Below are positions 17,248 through 25,501 of a stretch of 64,000 nt of DNA, piece after piece. The notes under the pieces were generated by a model. It was not told where the DNA came from and made no database searches. It saw nothing but the letters and a program-made list of their open reading frames with translations. The stretch is from the NCBI RefSeq assembly GCF_017876315.1, contig NZ_JAGINU010000001.1, positions 3,720,001-3,784,000 on the forward strand. The letters run 5' to 3'. The number at the start of each line of letters is the position of its first letter. The stretch's first letter is position 1. This DNA is from Pseudonocardia parietis. GTDB lineage: Bacteria; Actinomycetota; Actinomycetes; Mycobacteriales; Pseudonocardiaceae. The translations under genes were made by a program, and so were the position numbers.

Positions 17248-18399
17248 ATGAAGGTTTTGGTCCTCGGCGGTGACGGCTATCTGGGATGGCCGACGGCGCT
17301 GCACCTGTCCGACCGCGGCCACGAGGTGGCGGTCCTCGACAACGGCGCCCGCCGCGGCTACGACGACGAGCTCGGCGTCACGAGCCTGGTCCCGATCCGT
17401 AGGTTGGACGAGCGCGTCACGGCCTGGGAGGAGGTGTCCGGCACCCGGCTGGGCGTCTACCACGGTGACCTGCTCGACGCGGAGTACGTGCGTGCCACCC
17501 TCGCCGAGTTCGGCCCCGACGCGGTCGTGCACTTCGCCGAGCAACGCTCCGCGCCGTACTCGATGCTGGACCGGGACCACGCGACCTACACCCAGCACAA
17601 CAACGTCGTCGGCACCCTGAACCTGCTCTACGGGATCGCCGAGACCGACCCGGACATCCACCTGGTCAAGCTCGGGACGCTCGGCGAGTACGGCACCCCG
17701 AACATCGACATCGAGGAGGGATGGCTGACCGTCGAGCACAACGGGCGCAGCGACCGGGTGCTGTTCCCGAAGCGGCCGGGCAGCTTCTACCACCTGTCCA
17801 AGGTCCACGACAGCCACAACATCGAGTTCGCCTGCCGCGCCTGGGACCTGCGGGCCACCGACCTCAACCAGGGCGTGGTCTACGGCCACCACACCGCGCA
17901 GACCGGCTGTGACGAGTGCCTGGCCACCCGCTTCGACTACGACGCCGTGTTCGGCACCGTGCTCAACCGGTTCGTCGTCCAGGCCGTGCTCGGCGAACCG
18001 CTGACCGTCTACGGCTCCGGCGGCCAGACCCGCGGCGTGATCGACATCCGGGACACCGTCGAGTGCGTCCGGCTCGCCGTCGAGAACCCCGCGGCGCGCG
18101 GCGAGTTCCGGGTCTTCAACCAGCTGACCGAGTCGTTCTCGGTCGGCGAGCTGGCCGAGCTCGTCGTCGACACCTACCCGGGCACCATCGAGATCGCGTA
18201 CCTGGACAACCCGCGGGTGGAAGCCGACCAGCACCACTACAACGTCGTCTCCACCGGGCTGCCGGCGCTCGGTCTGCAGCCGCACCGGCTCGCCGACACC
18301 CTGATCACCTCGCTGTTCGGCCTGGTCGAACGGCACTCCGGCCGGGTCGACCGCAGCGCCCTGCTCCCCACCGTGCAGTGGCGTCTACCCGGACGATGA
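17248..18399 (+). CDS. sqdB: UDP-sulfoquinovose synthase (SQD1/SqdB-like)
   Basis: 383 residues, the family length. Makes UDP-sulfoquinovose, head group of the sulfolipid SQDG, from UDP-glucose and sulfite using bound NAD. Rossmann motif GGDGYLG at 7-13. The conserved blocks match my memory of plant SQD1 nearly word for word: FAEQRSAPYSM (96-106), LGTLGEYGTPNIDIEEG (142-158; Thr144, Glu147), FYHLSKVHDSHN (Tyr181, Lys185), LNQGVVYG and GQTRG. An earlier in-frame GTG at 17227 exists, but the ATG at 17248 starts the fold. Sulfolipid genes are best known in phototrophs; the glycosyltransferase step is not obvious here. Confidence 0.9.
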   Translation: MKVLVLGGDGYLGWPTALHLSDRGHEVAVLDNGARRGYDDELGVTSLVPIRRLDERVTAWEEVSGTRLGVYHGDLLDAEYVRATLAEFGPDAVVHFAEQRSAPYSMLDRDHATYTQHNNVVGTLNLLYGIAETDPDIHLVKLGTLGEYGTPNIDIEEGWLTVEHNGRSDRVLFPKRPGSFYHLSKVHDSHNIEFACRAWDLRATDLNQGVVYGHHTAQTGCDECLATRFDYDAVFGTVLNRFVVQAVLGEPLTVYGSGGQTRGVIDIRDTVECVRLAVENPAARGEFRVFNQLTESFSVGELAELVVDTYPGTIEIAYLDNPRVEADQHHYNVVSTGLPALGLQPHRLADTLITSLFGLVERHSGRVDRSALLPTVQWRLPGR

Positions 18400-18426
18400 C
18401 CGAGATCATGCCCCGGCTCGGGCGAA

Positions 18427-18451
18427 GTTTGTCCGCGGGGCCTGCGGGAAG
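18427..18451 (+). promoter_or_regulatory. SigB/SigF-like promoter of the CsbD gene
   Basis: GTTT (18427-18430), 15-nt spacer, GGGAAG (18446-18451), nine bases to the ATG at 18461. The same GGGAAGG could instead act as ribosome binding site. Confidence 0.42.
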
Positions 18452-18460
18452 GCGGTGAAC

Positions 18461-18637
18461 ATGACCAACGAGAAGAAGCCGGACGGCAAGACCGACGAGG
18501 TCAAGGGCAAGGTCAAGGAGACGGTGGGCGAAGTCACCGGGGACGAAGAGCTCGAGGCGCAGGGTAAGGGCGACCAGACCAAGGGCGACGTCAAACAGGC
18601 GGGTGAGAAGCTCAAGGACGCGGTCAAGGACGACTGA
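18461..18637 (+). CDS. CsbD-family stress protein
   Basis: 58 residues, highly charged, Lys/Glu/Asp-rich and without aromatic residues. The repeating pattern DEVKGKVKETVGEVTGD ... KGDQTKGDVKQAGEKLKDAVKD is diagnostic of CsbD, a small, largely disordered protein induced by general stress in many bacteria; its biochemical role is unknown. The ATG at 18461 is preferred to the in-frame GTG at 18455 for spacing from GGGAAGG and agreement with family N-termini (MTNEKK). A promoter-like motif directly upstream fits SigB/SigF control. Confidence 0.9.
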   Translation: MTNEKKPDGKTDEVKGKVKETVGEVTGDEELEAQGKGDQTKGDVKQAGEKLKDAVKDD

Positions 18638-18682
18638 CCCCGTCGTGGCCGGCCGTAGCTTTCGATCGGGAAGGGCGGCCAC

Positions 18683-19714
18683 GTGGTGCAGGCGAACGAG
18701 CAGCCCGAAGTGAAGGCGCTGCGTCACGTGCTCGACGCACCGACCGACGACACGCTCGGACTCGCCCCACCGGCAGGTCGTGCCGACGGGGACGCGCTAC
18801 TCGACCTCATCGCGCGTGCCGAGGCGTCCGACGTCACGCCGAGCGTGCTCGACACCCTGGACGTGGTGACGGACGAGCTCGCCCGTGCTTATGCGACCAC
18901 GCCGGCACAGTCCCTCCTCGACGAGGTGCAGACGCACGCCCGGCAGATCGGGGGGCTTCTCGCGGGCCGCGCGACGCTCGCGCAGCGGCGCCGGCTGCTC
19001 GTCGCCGGGGGATGGCTCGCCCTGCTGGCCGCGACGATCTACGTGGATCTCGGCGTGCGCCGGAACGCGGCCGTCGCGCGGACGGTGGCGGCGTCGCTGG
19101 AGCGGGAGACCGGGCACGGTGAGCTCGGCGCGTGGGCGGTCGAGATCGACACCTGGGCGGCGCTGGTCGACCAGGACTGGCAGCGTGCCGCCGGGCTTGC
19201 GGCGCTCGGTGAGAACGTCGCACCGGAGAACACGGGCGCCGCGGTGCAGCTGGCCGCACAGTCCGCCCGTGCGGCGGCCCGGCTCGGGGACGGCCCGGCG
19301 GTGCGGGCCGCGCTGGACCGTGCCGCTCACCGGATCGCGACCCAACCGTCGGATCGGCCGTCCGACCACCACTTCGCGTTCGACGCGCGGAAGCTCGACC
19401 ACTACGTCGCGACGGCGCTGGCGTGGCTCGGGGATCCGGCCGGAGAGCGGCACGCCCGCGAGATCGTCGAGCAGTATCCGCCGACCGGGGCGCCCCGGCG
19501 GCTCGCCACCGCGCGGCTCGACCTGGGTCTGATCCTGGCCCGTGAGCGGCGCCCCGACGAGGCCGCCGAGCTCGGGATCCTCGCGGTCGACTCGGACCGG
19601 CTCGTGCCCTCGAACGCCTGGCGTGCGGTCGAGCTCGACGAGGCCCTGTCCGGGCACCGTGACGTCGGGGAGGTCGTCGAGCTGCACGAGAGGCTGTCCG
19701 ACCTGCCCGCGTAG
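18683..19714 (+). CDS. TPR-like protein of unknown function
   Basis: 343 residues, almost entirely helical. Alternating Ala/Leu-rich helices (for example AAGLAALGENVAPENTGAAVQLAAQSARAAARLGD) suggest tetratricopeptide-like repeats. The organisation resembles the C-terminal parts of actinobacterial helix-turn-helix/TPR regulators, but the N-terminal HTH is absent: residues 1-60 are acidic and show no HTH. It may therefore be a shortened regulator or a scaffold. GGGAAGGG precedes the GTG at 18683; a second GTG follows immediately. The upstream CsbD gene is co-oriented at 45 bp. Confidence 0.75.
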   Translation: MVQANEQPEVKALRHVLDAPTDDTLGLAPPAGRADGDALLDLIARAEASDVTPSVLDTLDVVTDELARAYATTPAQSLLDEVQTHARQIGGLLAGRATLAQRRRLLVAGGWLALLAATIYVDLGVRRNAAVARTVAASLERETGHGELGAWAVEIDTWAALVDQDWQRAAGLAALGENVAPENTGAAVQLAAQSARAAARLGDGPAVRAALDRAAHRIATQPSDRPSDHHFAFDARKLDHYVATALAWLGDPAGERHAREIVEQYPPTGAPRRLATARLDLGLILARERRPDEAAELGILAVDSDRLVPSNAWRAVELDEALSGHRDVGEVVELHERLSDLPA

Positions 19715-19723
19715 AGGACGTCG

Positions 19724-20977
19724 TCACCGTCGCGGACGCACGACGGCGGCGAGACCGGGAGGGTCGTTCAGCGGCTCGGTGGAGGGGCCCTCCAGCACGG
19801 TGCCGTCGGGCGCGAACCGGGAGGCGTGCAGGGGGCAGTCCCAGCTGAGCTCGGCGTCGTTCCACCGCACGATCCCGCCCAGGTGCGGGCACACCGCGCT
19901 GCGCTCGTACAGCATGCCGCCGACCCGGCAGCGCGCGGTCTTGCCGCGCCGGCCGGTCTCCACCCGGCCCTGGCCCTCGCCGAGCTCGTCGCGGGGCAGG
20001 TCGGGGCGCGCCCAGCCGGTCGCCAGGTGGCGGGCGACCTGGCCGTTCGCCATGGCCAGCGTCGGAAGCGCCCGCGGCCGGGGGAACCGGTCGGCGCGCA
20101 TCCGCGACGCCCACGGTGTCGACCGGCCCAGCACGTGGTCGCACAGGGCGATCGCGGCGGCGGTGCCACCGGTCATGCCCCACTTGGCGAAACCGAACCC
20201 GACGAGGACCTGCGGCGAGAGCGGACCGATCGGCCCCAGGAACGGCAGCCCGTCCTCGGTCCGGTAGTCCTGTGCCGACCACCGGTGGGTGATCGTCTCG
20301 ACCGGCCAGTACCGCGCCACCCACCCGGCCAGCTCACGCTCGTGTTCGATCATCGGAGCGGACGTCCCCACGCGGTGCCCATTGCCGCCCACCAGGAGCA
20401 GGCGTTCGTCGCCGTGGACCGCGTCGCGGAACGAGCGGGTCGGGGAGTCGGCTCCGAGGTACATGCCCGCCGGGATGCCGGAACCGCACCGCACGGCGAG
20501 GGAGTAGGACCGCGACGGCTCCATCCGGGTCGAGTGCAGGCCTCGTTCCAGCGCCGGTAGCCCGGTCGCGACGACGACCCAGCGTGCTCGCACCCGCGCG
20601 TGCGGAGTCAGCACCTCGTGCGGCGCCCGCCACGACACCGACCGCATCCGCGTGTTCTCGTGCACCGAGCTGCCGTCGCCGTCGACCTCGGCGGCGAGGT
20701 CGCGCAGGTAGGGGACGGGGTCGAACTGGGCCTGGTCGGGCAGCGTGACGGCCTCGGACACCTCGAAGGGCAGACCGAGATCGGTGCCCGCCTCCACCGG
20801 CACCCCCGCCGCGGCGAGCAGTGCACGCTCGCGGCGCACCGTCCGCGCCGCCGACCCGTCCCGCGGCCCGGCGCTGTAGGTGATCGCCGGCCGGCGCTCC
20901 AGGTCGCAATCGACGCCCGCGGCCCGGTCGAGCAGCCAGCTCATGCCGTCCCGGTGGGCGGCGACGTGGTCGGTCAC
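19724..20977 (-). CDS. FAD-dependent oxidoreductase with Rieske domain, C-terminal piece
   Basis: 417 residues. It contains the substrate half of a DAO-fold flavoenzyme, including VVVATGLPALERG and MTGGTAAAIALCDHV, then a C-terminal Rieske [2Fe-2S] domain (about 345-417) with CPH and CPLH ligand pairs. The first 95 residues of the normal 500-residue enzyme, with the FAD-binding Rossmann strand, are in the preceding frame at 20974-21261. The two frames overlap by GTGA. Adding one G in the GCGGGCAC stretch near 20997 would rejoin them as ...DIAGHGGRDAVTDH..., so a one-base deletion is likely. Whether the split form works by coupled translation is unknown. Confidence 0.75.
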   Translation of the reverse strand: MTDHVAAHRDGMSWLLDRAAGVDCDLERRPAITYSAGPRDGSAARTVRRERALLAAAGVPVEAGTDLGLPFEVSEAVTLPDQAQFDPVPYLRDLAAEVDGDGSSVHENTRMRSVSWRAPHEVLTPHARVRARWVVVATGLPALERGLHSTRMEPSRSYSLAVRCGSGIPAGMYLGADSPTRSFRDAVHGDERLLLVGGNGHRVGTSAPMIEHERELAGWVARYWPVETITHRWSAQDYRTEDGLPFLGPIGPLSPQVLVGFGFAKWGMTGGTAAAIALCDHVLGRSTPWASRMRADRFPRPRALPTLAMANGQVARHLATGWARPDLPRDELGEGQGRVETGRRGKTARCRVGGMLYERSAVCPHLGGIVRWNDAELSWDCPLHASRFAPDGTVLEGPSTEPLNDPPGLAAVVRPRR

Positions 20978-21261
20978 GGCATCGCGCCCGCCGTGCCCGC
21001 GATGTCCGACGCCCGGGTGCCCTGCAACAGGGAGATCTTCGCCGTGGTGCGGCCCGAAGTGGCGGCGGCGATGTGGCGGGCCTCCAGCACGGCGACCGTG
21101 CAGCCGGCGCGCTTGAGCATCACGGCTGCGGACAGTCCGGTGATCCCGGCTCCGACGACGGCCACGTCGACCTCGTGGTCCTGCTCCAGCGAGGGGTAGG
21201 TGGTGTCGGCGCCGTCGTCGAGCCAGAGGGACGAGGACCGAGGCGGCAGGAGTGGTGTCAT
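20974..21261 (-). CDS. FAD-dependent oxidoreductase, N-terminal piece (frameshifted)
   Basis: 95 residues holding only the N-terminal dinucleotide-binding part: VDVAVVGAGITGLSAAVML (GxGxxG) and the family motif SGRTTAKISLLQGTR, after which the frame changes to an unrelated end (AGTAGAMP). The motif is typical of DAO/Rieske oxidoreductases, whose remaining sequence continues in the next frame. By itself the piece cannot be an enzyme. The ATG at 21261 lacks a ribosome binding site but follows a perfect GTTT-N15-GGGAAA motif, so the gene seems to be transcribed. Confidence 0.7.
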   Translation of the reverse strand: MTPLLPPRSSSLWLDDGADTTYPSLEQDHEVDVAVVGAGITGLSAAVMLKRAGCTVAVLEARHIAAATSGRTTAKISLLQGTRASDIAGTAGAMP

Positions 21262-21269
21262 GTCGGCGC

Positions 21270-21294
21270 TTTCCCGGCCACCTGCCGAGGAAAC
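21270..21294 (-). promoter_or_regulatory. SigB/SigF-like near-leaderless promoter
   Basis: Minus strand: GTTT (21294-21291), 15-nt spacer, GGGAAA (21275-21270), eight bases to the ATG at 21261, with no Shine-Dalgarno sequence between. Confidence 0.55.
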
Positions 21295-21407
21295 GCGGCT
21301 CCGGCCCTCACCCGACCGTGTGGCTCCCGCACCTGCGGCGCGTCGACGTCGTCCGGCGGGGTATCGACTGGTTGCGGGCGATACCGCTGAGCGACGAGGA
21401 GGCCGTC

Positions 21408-21809
21408 ATGTCACGCGTTCGCAGGCCGGAGGCTCCCGTCCCGGTTCCGGGGGGTGCGTGCTGGCGCCGGCTCGCGCTGACCGTGCTCGGTGTCGGAGGT
21501 CTGATCGGGCTGCTCGGTCTGGCGCTGGTCGTGGTCGTGTACTTCCTCCCGGCGCCGTTCCTGGTCGTCCCGGTGGCCGCCGCGCTGGGCGCCGTCGCGT
21601 ACGTCACCCACCGCGGTCGCCGGGCCGAGGGCGGTGCGGCGACGTCCCGGTCGTCCCTGCGCCCGGCGCCGGCCCCACGGATCGTGGAAACGCCCATCCC
21701 GCGCCGGTCGCCACCCGCCTGGCCGACCGGACGACACCGACGGCTCACCCCGCCTCTGGGCCCCGGCCGTCATCGCCAGGGCCTGCTCACCGCGACGTGG
21801 GCGAGCTGA
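21408..21809 (+). CDS. Small membrane protein
   Basis: 133 residues. Two hydrophobic helices (about 20-45 and 48-66) are followed by a long basic, Pro/Arg-rich cytosolic tail. No family recognised. The ATG at 21408 follows GAGGAGG at six bases; the same frame is open further upstream, but that part reads as shadow sequence. A GGGTAT element at 21359-21364 could be its -10 box, without a good -35. The gene diverges from the FAD oxidoreductase. Confidence 0.65.
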   Translation: MSRVRRPEAPVPVPGGACWRRLALTVLGVGGLIGLLGLALVVVVYFLPAPFLVVPVAAALGAVAYVTHRGRRAEGGAATSRSSLRPAPAPRIVETPIPRRSPPAWPTGRHRRLTPPLGPGRHRQGLLTATWAS

Positions 21810-22006
21810 GCGACCGCCGCACCGGTCACCGCCGGGGCGCCGACGTAAGGGTCTACAGTGGACCGGCGAGCCCCGGCACAGGGCGGGTACGGACCGCCCT
21901 CGGATTGAGTCACCGCTCGGGCGGGTAGATCTCGACCGGCGGGTTGAACAACAGCTCGGGTCTTCGGTTCGAGGCGCAGTGCGCCGTGTTCGACCCAGGA
22001 GTAGAG

Positions 22007-22447
22007 ATGATGTTCTCAGGCTTCACGGCGCTCGGCGCCGGCCCCACGTCCCCCGGCTCGACCGGGCGACTCGCGATCGACACCCCGGTTCCGGGAGTTC
22101 GGGTGATCCGTCTGTCCGGTGAGCTGGGCTCTGCGAGCGGAGCGCGGCTGCTGCGACTGCTGGACGCGCAGCTGCACATGACACGAGCCGGACACCGCGG
22201 GTTCGACGCCATCGTCGCTGATGTGGCCGACGTGCAGGCGGTGATGCGGGGCGGGCCGCAGGCACTGGCCCACGCGCACTATGCCTGCGCGCGCCAGGGC
22301 ATCGAGTTCGTGCTCGCCGGCCACTGCCACGCGCTGTTGCTCGCGCCGGTCGGGGTGCGACGGCGCCTGAACGCGGTGCGCATGTTCCCGGACGTCGACA
22401 CGGCTGTCGCGATGCTCGCGCCCGCCGGGCGCGCGGTCGAGGCCTGA
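22007..22447 (+). CDS. STAS-domain protein
   Basis: 146 residues. A STAS-like alpha/beta pattern: VPGVRVIRLSGELGSASGARLLRLLDAQL (strand then helix), FDAIVADVADV (strand), AHAHYACARQGIEFVLAGH. The classical phosphorylatable Ser/Thr after the DVxxV strand is not evident, so it may not be a true anti-sigma-antagonist switch. It is closely similar in layout to the protein at 24939-25466 and opens the STAS/GAF-ANTAR island. Two adjacent ATGs (22007, 22010) follow AGGAG at 21997; either may be used. A terminator hairpin follows 30 bp after the stop. Confidence 0.75.
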   Translation: MMFSGFTALGAGPTSPGSTGRLAIDTPVPGVRVIRLSGELGSASGARLLRLLDAQLHMTRAGHRGFDAIVADVADVQAVMRGGPQALAHAHYACARQGIEFVLAGHCHALLLAPVGVRRRLNAVRMFPDVDTAVAMLAPAGRAVEA

Positions 22448-22477
22448 GATCGGCCCCGTGCGCCTCGCCGGGTGGGC

Positions 22478-22511
22478 GGCCGCAGCGGCTGACTGACCAA
22501 CCGCTGCGGCC
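22478..22511 (+). terminator. Hairpin terminator after the first STAS gene
   Basis: Perfect 11-bp stem (22478-22488 with 22501-22511) and a 12-nt loop, 30 bp after the stop at 22447. Confidence 0.7.
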
Positions 22512-22733
22512 TTGGCCCACGCCGTGCCCGGGACACGGAGCGGGCCCGCTCTTCGGACACACGCCGGTCGCCGGACGGCGGTGCCGCAGTGGCGGCTATG
22601 GTGTCAGGGTCACGGTGACCTTCGCCGGGCGGACCTGCGGTTCGTGCGGTCTGGGGCCTGTGACTGCGTCCGACCGAGTGGCGTTCAGCCTGCAGACCCT
22701 CTGCAGGCTGCTTCGACGTTCGGGGGGCGCGCG

Positions 22734-23489
22734 ATGGATGGTGGCGGGAACGGAACCCGTGATCCCCGCGCCGTCGCTTCCGAACTGGTGTCGCAGCTGT
22801 GGGGCGCGGACCGGATCGACGAGTTCCTGACCCGGGCCGCCCGGGAGGCGGCCGGCGTGGTCGAGGGTGCCGTCTCGTGCGGCATCACCGTGCAGGCGCC
22901 GGCGTGGACGCGCCCGCTGGCGGCGACCAGTGACGAGTTCGCGGCACGGATGGAGACCATCCAGTACGACGTCGACGACGGCCCGTGCCTCACCTGCCTG
23001 CGCGAGGGCGACATCATCGAGGTCCCCGACATCGCCGCGGACCGGCGGTGGCCTGCGTTCCGGCGCCGCGGCCGCCAGGAGCGTGCCGGCGCCTCGCTGT
23101 CGATCCCTCTGCGATTCCCGCACATTGACCACGTCGACCACGACGACGCGGGTGAGGGCCGGGGCGCGCTGGGGGCGCTGAACCTCTACACCCGCGCCGT
23201 CGGCGGTCTCGACGACGCCGACCGGGCCCGCGGTATCGCCTACGCCGGTCATGTCGCCGGGGCGGTCGGCCTGGCGGTGCACCTGGCCGCCGGCGAGGAG
23301 TACCGCCGGCACCTGTACGCGGCCCTGGTGTCGCGCAGCCTCGTCGACCAGGCGATCGGCGTGGTCGTGGGCCGGAGCGGGGTGTCGGTGGACACCGCGT
23401 TCGCGGTGCTGCGGACACGGTCGCAACACACCAACACCAAGTTGCGTGAGGTCGCCACCCAGGTCCTCGCCGAAGCCATGGCCGAATGA
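22734..23489 (+). CDS. GAF-ANTAR regulator
   Basis: 251 residues. GAF domain about 20-175, with VDDGPCLTCLREGD in the position of the usual LGEGPC motif and ALGALNLYTR as the core strand. ANTAR domain about 185-245: LVDQAIGVVVGRSGVSVDTAF and HTNTKLREVA. Probably an RNA-binding antiterminator acting on its own or neighbouring transcripts. An odd acidic His/Asp insert (HIDHVDHDDAGEGRG) sits in a GAF loop. The ATG at 22734 lacks a clear ribosome binding site; the frame is open upstream, but that part does not look coding. Confidence 0.83.
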   Translation: MDGGGNGTRDPRAVASELVSQLWGADRIDEFLTRAAREAAGVVEGAVSCGITVQAPAWTRPLAATSDEFAARMETIQYDVDDGPCLTCLREGDIIEVPDIAADRRWPAFRRRGRQERAGASLSIPLRFPHIDHVDHDDAGEGRGALGALNLYTRAVGGLDDADRARGIAYAGHVAGAVGLAVHLAAGEEYRRHLYAALVSRSLVDQAIGVVVGRSGVSVDTAFAVLRTRSQHTNTKLREVATQVLAEAMAE

Positions 23490-23544
23490 CAGTGACTCGC
23501 GGTCGCGCCGTGCGCTCGCTGTCTGAGCACCGTAGGAAGACACC

Positions 23545-24276
23545 GTGGTGAGTTCCAGAGAAGTGGCGATGTTGCAGGAGATGCTCACCGAGAGCGCGCG
23601 CCGGATCGCTACGCGGGCGACGCTGGACGACATCGACACGGTGCTGCAGCGGCTGATCGAGGTGGCGGTGGCCCAGATCCCGGGCGCGGAGTACGGCGGC
23701 GTGACGATGATCGAGGACGGTGCGCTGACCACCCGGGCGCCGAGCGACCCGCGGATCATCGATATCGATGCCCTGCAGGCCGAACTCGGTGAGGGCCCGT
23801 GTGTGACGGCGCTGCACGCCAACAGCAGCGCGGTGGTGCAGGTCGACGACTTCGCGGGGGAGGCCGGACGCTGGCCCCGGTTCGCCCCGGCCGCGGTCGA
23901 GGCCGGTATGACCAGTCTGTTGTCGCTGGCCATGTCCCCGCGCGATGCGGTCCAGGGCGCGGTCAACCTCTACTCGACCCGGCGAGCCGCGTTCGGGACG
24001 ATCGACCGTGCCCTCGGCGAAGCCTTCGCGACCCAGGTCGGGGTGGCCGTCTTCGGGGCGCGCGCGGTGGCGAGCCTGCGCCGCGCGATCGACACCCGCG
24101 ATGTCATCGGACAGGCCAAGGGTGTCCTGATGGAGCGTTTCGACATCGCCGCCGACCAGGCCTTCGACCTGCTCGTACACAGCTCCCAGGAGACCAACAT
24201 CAAGCTCTTCGACATCGCGACGATGCTGACGACCGACGGCCGACGCCTGGGCCCGGACAACGGCGCCGCGGTCTAG
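23545..24276 (+). CDS. GAF-ANTAR regulator
   Basis: 243 residues, same architecture as its neighbour. GAF (about 20-165) carries LGEGPCVTALH and GAVNLYST; ANTAR (about 175-235) carries IDTRDVIGQAKGVLMERFDI and SSQETNIKLFDIA, closer to the ANTAR consensus than the previous gene. Only 55 bp separate the two, so one transcript is likely. GTGs at 23545 and 23548 are both possible; a weak AGGAAG lies just upstream. The paired sensors may integrate two signals on the same RNA targets, which is inference. Confidence 0.87.
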   Translation: MVSSREVAMLQEMLTESARRIATRATLDDIDTVLQRLIEVAVAQIPGAEYGGVTMIEDGALTTRAPSDPRIIDIDALQAELGEGPCVTALHANSSAVVQVDDFAGEAGRWPRFAPAAVEAGMTSLLSLAMSPRDAVQGAVNLYSTRRAAFGTIDRALGEAFATQVGVAVFGARAVASLRRAIDTRDVIGQAKGVLMERFDIAADQAFDLLVHSSQETNIKLFDIATMLTTDGRRLGPDNGAAV

Positions 24277-24454
24277 CCTCGGCAGACGCCGCCGGATGTC
24301 GCGGGGCCGGGGGATGGACAGCGCTGTCGCCGACTGCGTACTGTCGGTCGCGGCGCGGTCTCACAGCGTGATGCTGGTGTACGCCTTCCGCGCACGGGGT
24401 TCAACCACGACGCCCTCGTCATGATTGTTGTGCACCTCTGCTGAGGCGGCCTCT

Positions 24455-24934
24455 GTGACCACTGTTGCCGGGCCGGGTTCTCCTTTCGAGGACGTCGCCC
24501 TCTCCGACTCACCGGTACACTCCCGCCCGCGTGTCGACGACGTCGATACGACGCACGAGACCGTGTCCTGCGCTCAGCTGTCGATCAGCCGGCTGCGCTC
24601 GGGCGTCACGATCGTCGCGCTGGCCGGCGAGATCGACCTGTGCTCCGTCGAGACGGTGGAGCGGACGGTGCTCGACGCCGTCGCCGCCTCCGCAGGGCGC
24701 GTGGTCGTCATCGATCTCAATGGGGTGGGCTTCCTCAGCGCCCGGGGGACGGCCACCCTCGTGGCCGCCGGGGAACGAGCAGTACGCGGCGGCGGTGTGC
24801 TCCGGGTCGTGCTCGGTGAGTCCGCCCCGGTCGCCCGGGTGATGCGCTGGGTCCTCGACGCAGGCCCGGTGTTCGCGACGGTGGCCGAAGCCCTGACGGA
24901 GCGGTCCGGTTCTCGAACCGGCTCCGCCGAATGA
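24455..24934 (+). CDS. STAS-domain anti-sigma factor antagonist-like protein
   Basis: 159 residues. A disordered N-terminus of about 45 residues precedes a well-formed STAS domain: SGVTIVALAGEIDLCSVETVERTV, then VVVIDLNGVGFLSARGTATLV, then the GGVLRVVLGE strand and a closing helix. The Ser in FLSARG occupies the position phosphorylated in SpoIIAA-type antagonists, so regulation by a partner kinase is plausible; no anti-sigma kinase gene is in the window. The GTG at 24455 is chosen for lack of a better start. Its stop overlaps the ATG motif leading into the next STAS gene. Confidence 0.8.
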   Translation: MTTVAGPGSPFEDVALSDSPVHSRPRVDDVDTTHETVSCAQLSISRLRSGVTIVALAGEIDLCSVETVERTVLDAVAASAGRVVVIDLNGVGFLSARGTATLVAAGERAVRGGGVLRVVLGESAPVARVMRWVLDAGPVFATVAEALTERSGSRTGSAE

Positions 24935-24938
24935 GCAG

Positions 24939-25466
24939 ATGAGGAACATGCACGGAAGCGGTGCGCTGCAGGTCACGATCGAGGTACCGATCCCGGTGGC
25001 GCGGTTGATCAGGGTGGCGGGGCGGCTGGACCGGTCGGCGGCACGGTGTGTGCTGCGTCTGGTCGACGCGCAGCTGGCGGTCGCCGCCGGGGGGCACCGC
25101 GCCGTGGCCCATCTGGTGATCGACGTCGAAGCGGTGTCCTGTTTCGAGCCCGGCGGCCTCGAGGTGCTGCGGGACGCGGTGCCACACGCGGATCGGCACG
25201 GGGTCACGCTGTGGGTCAGCGGATGTGGTGGCCGCGTGCACCTGTTGCCGCTGCGGTCACGTCAGGCACTGGGCCTGTTCCGTACGTTCCCGACCGCCGA
25301 GCTGGCCCTCGACGCGCTCGCCGGAGCGGTCGCTGCCGACCGGCCGCATCGCCCACCGGCTCCCGACCCGGCCGCCTACCGCATCGCGACGCCGGTCCCG
25401 CAGCCACGCCGGGCCGTCGACGCCCATGTGGACGGGCCGGGGCCGGCAGCCGCCCTGTCGGGCTGA
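24939..25466 (+). CDS. STAS-domain protein
   Basis: 175 residues. STAS-like core (about 10-120): PVARLIRVAGRLDRSAARCVLRLVDAQL, AVAHLVIDVEAVSCFEPGGLEVL, HGVTLWVSGCGG. It shares with the 22007 protein a feature unlike ordinary antagonists, the helix LRLVDAQL/LRLLDAQL. A Pro-rich tail of 50 residues follows. The phospho-acceptor position reads CFEPGG, with no Ser or Thr, so it is not a standard switch. It starts four bases after the upstream STAS stop, so the two are probably one operon. Confidence 0.73.
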   Translation: MRNMHGSGALQVTIEVPIPVARLIRVAGRLDRSAARCVLRLVDAQLAVAAGGHRAVAHLVIDVEAVSCFEPGGLEVLRDAVPHADRHGVTLWVSGCGGRVHLLPLRSRQALGLFRTFPTAELALDALAGAVAADRPHRPPAPDPAAYRIATPVPQPRRAVDAHVDGPGPAAALSG

Positions 25467-25501
25467 TCCCGGGGTTCGTCACCGAGTGACCCCGCACAGC
25501 C

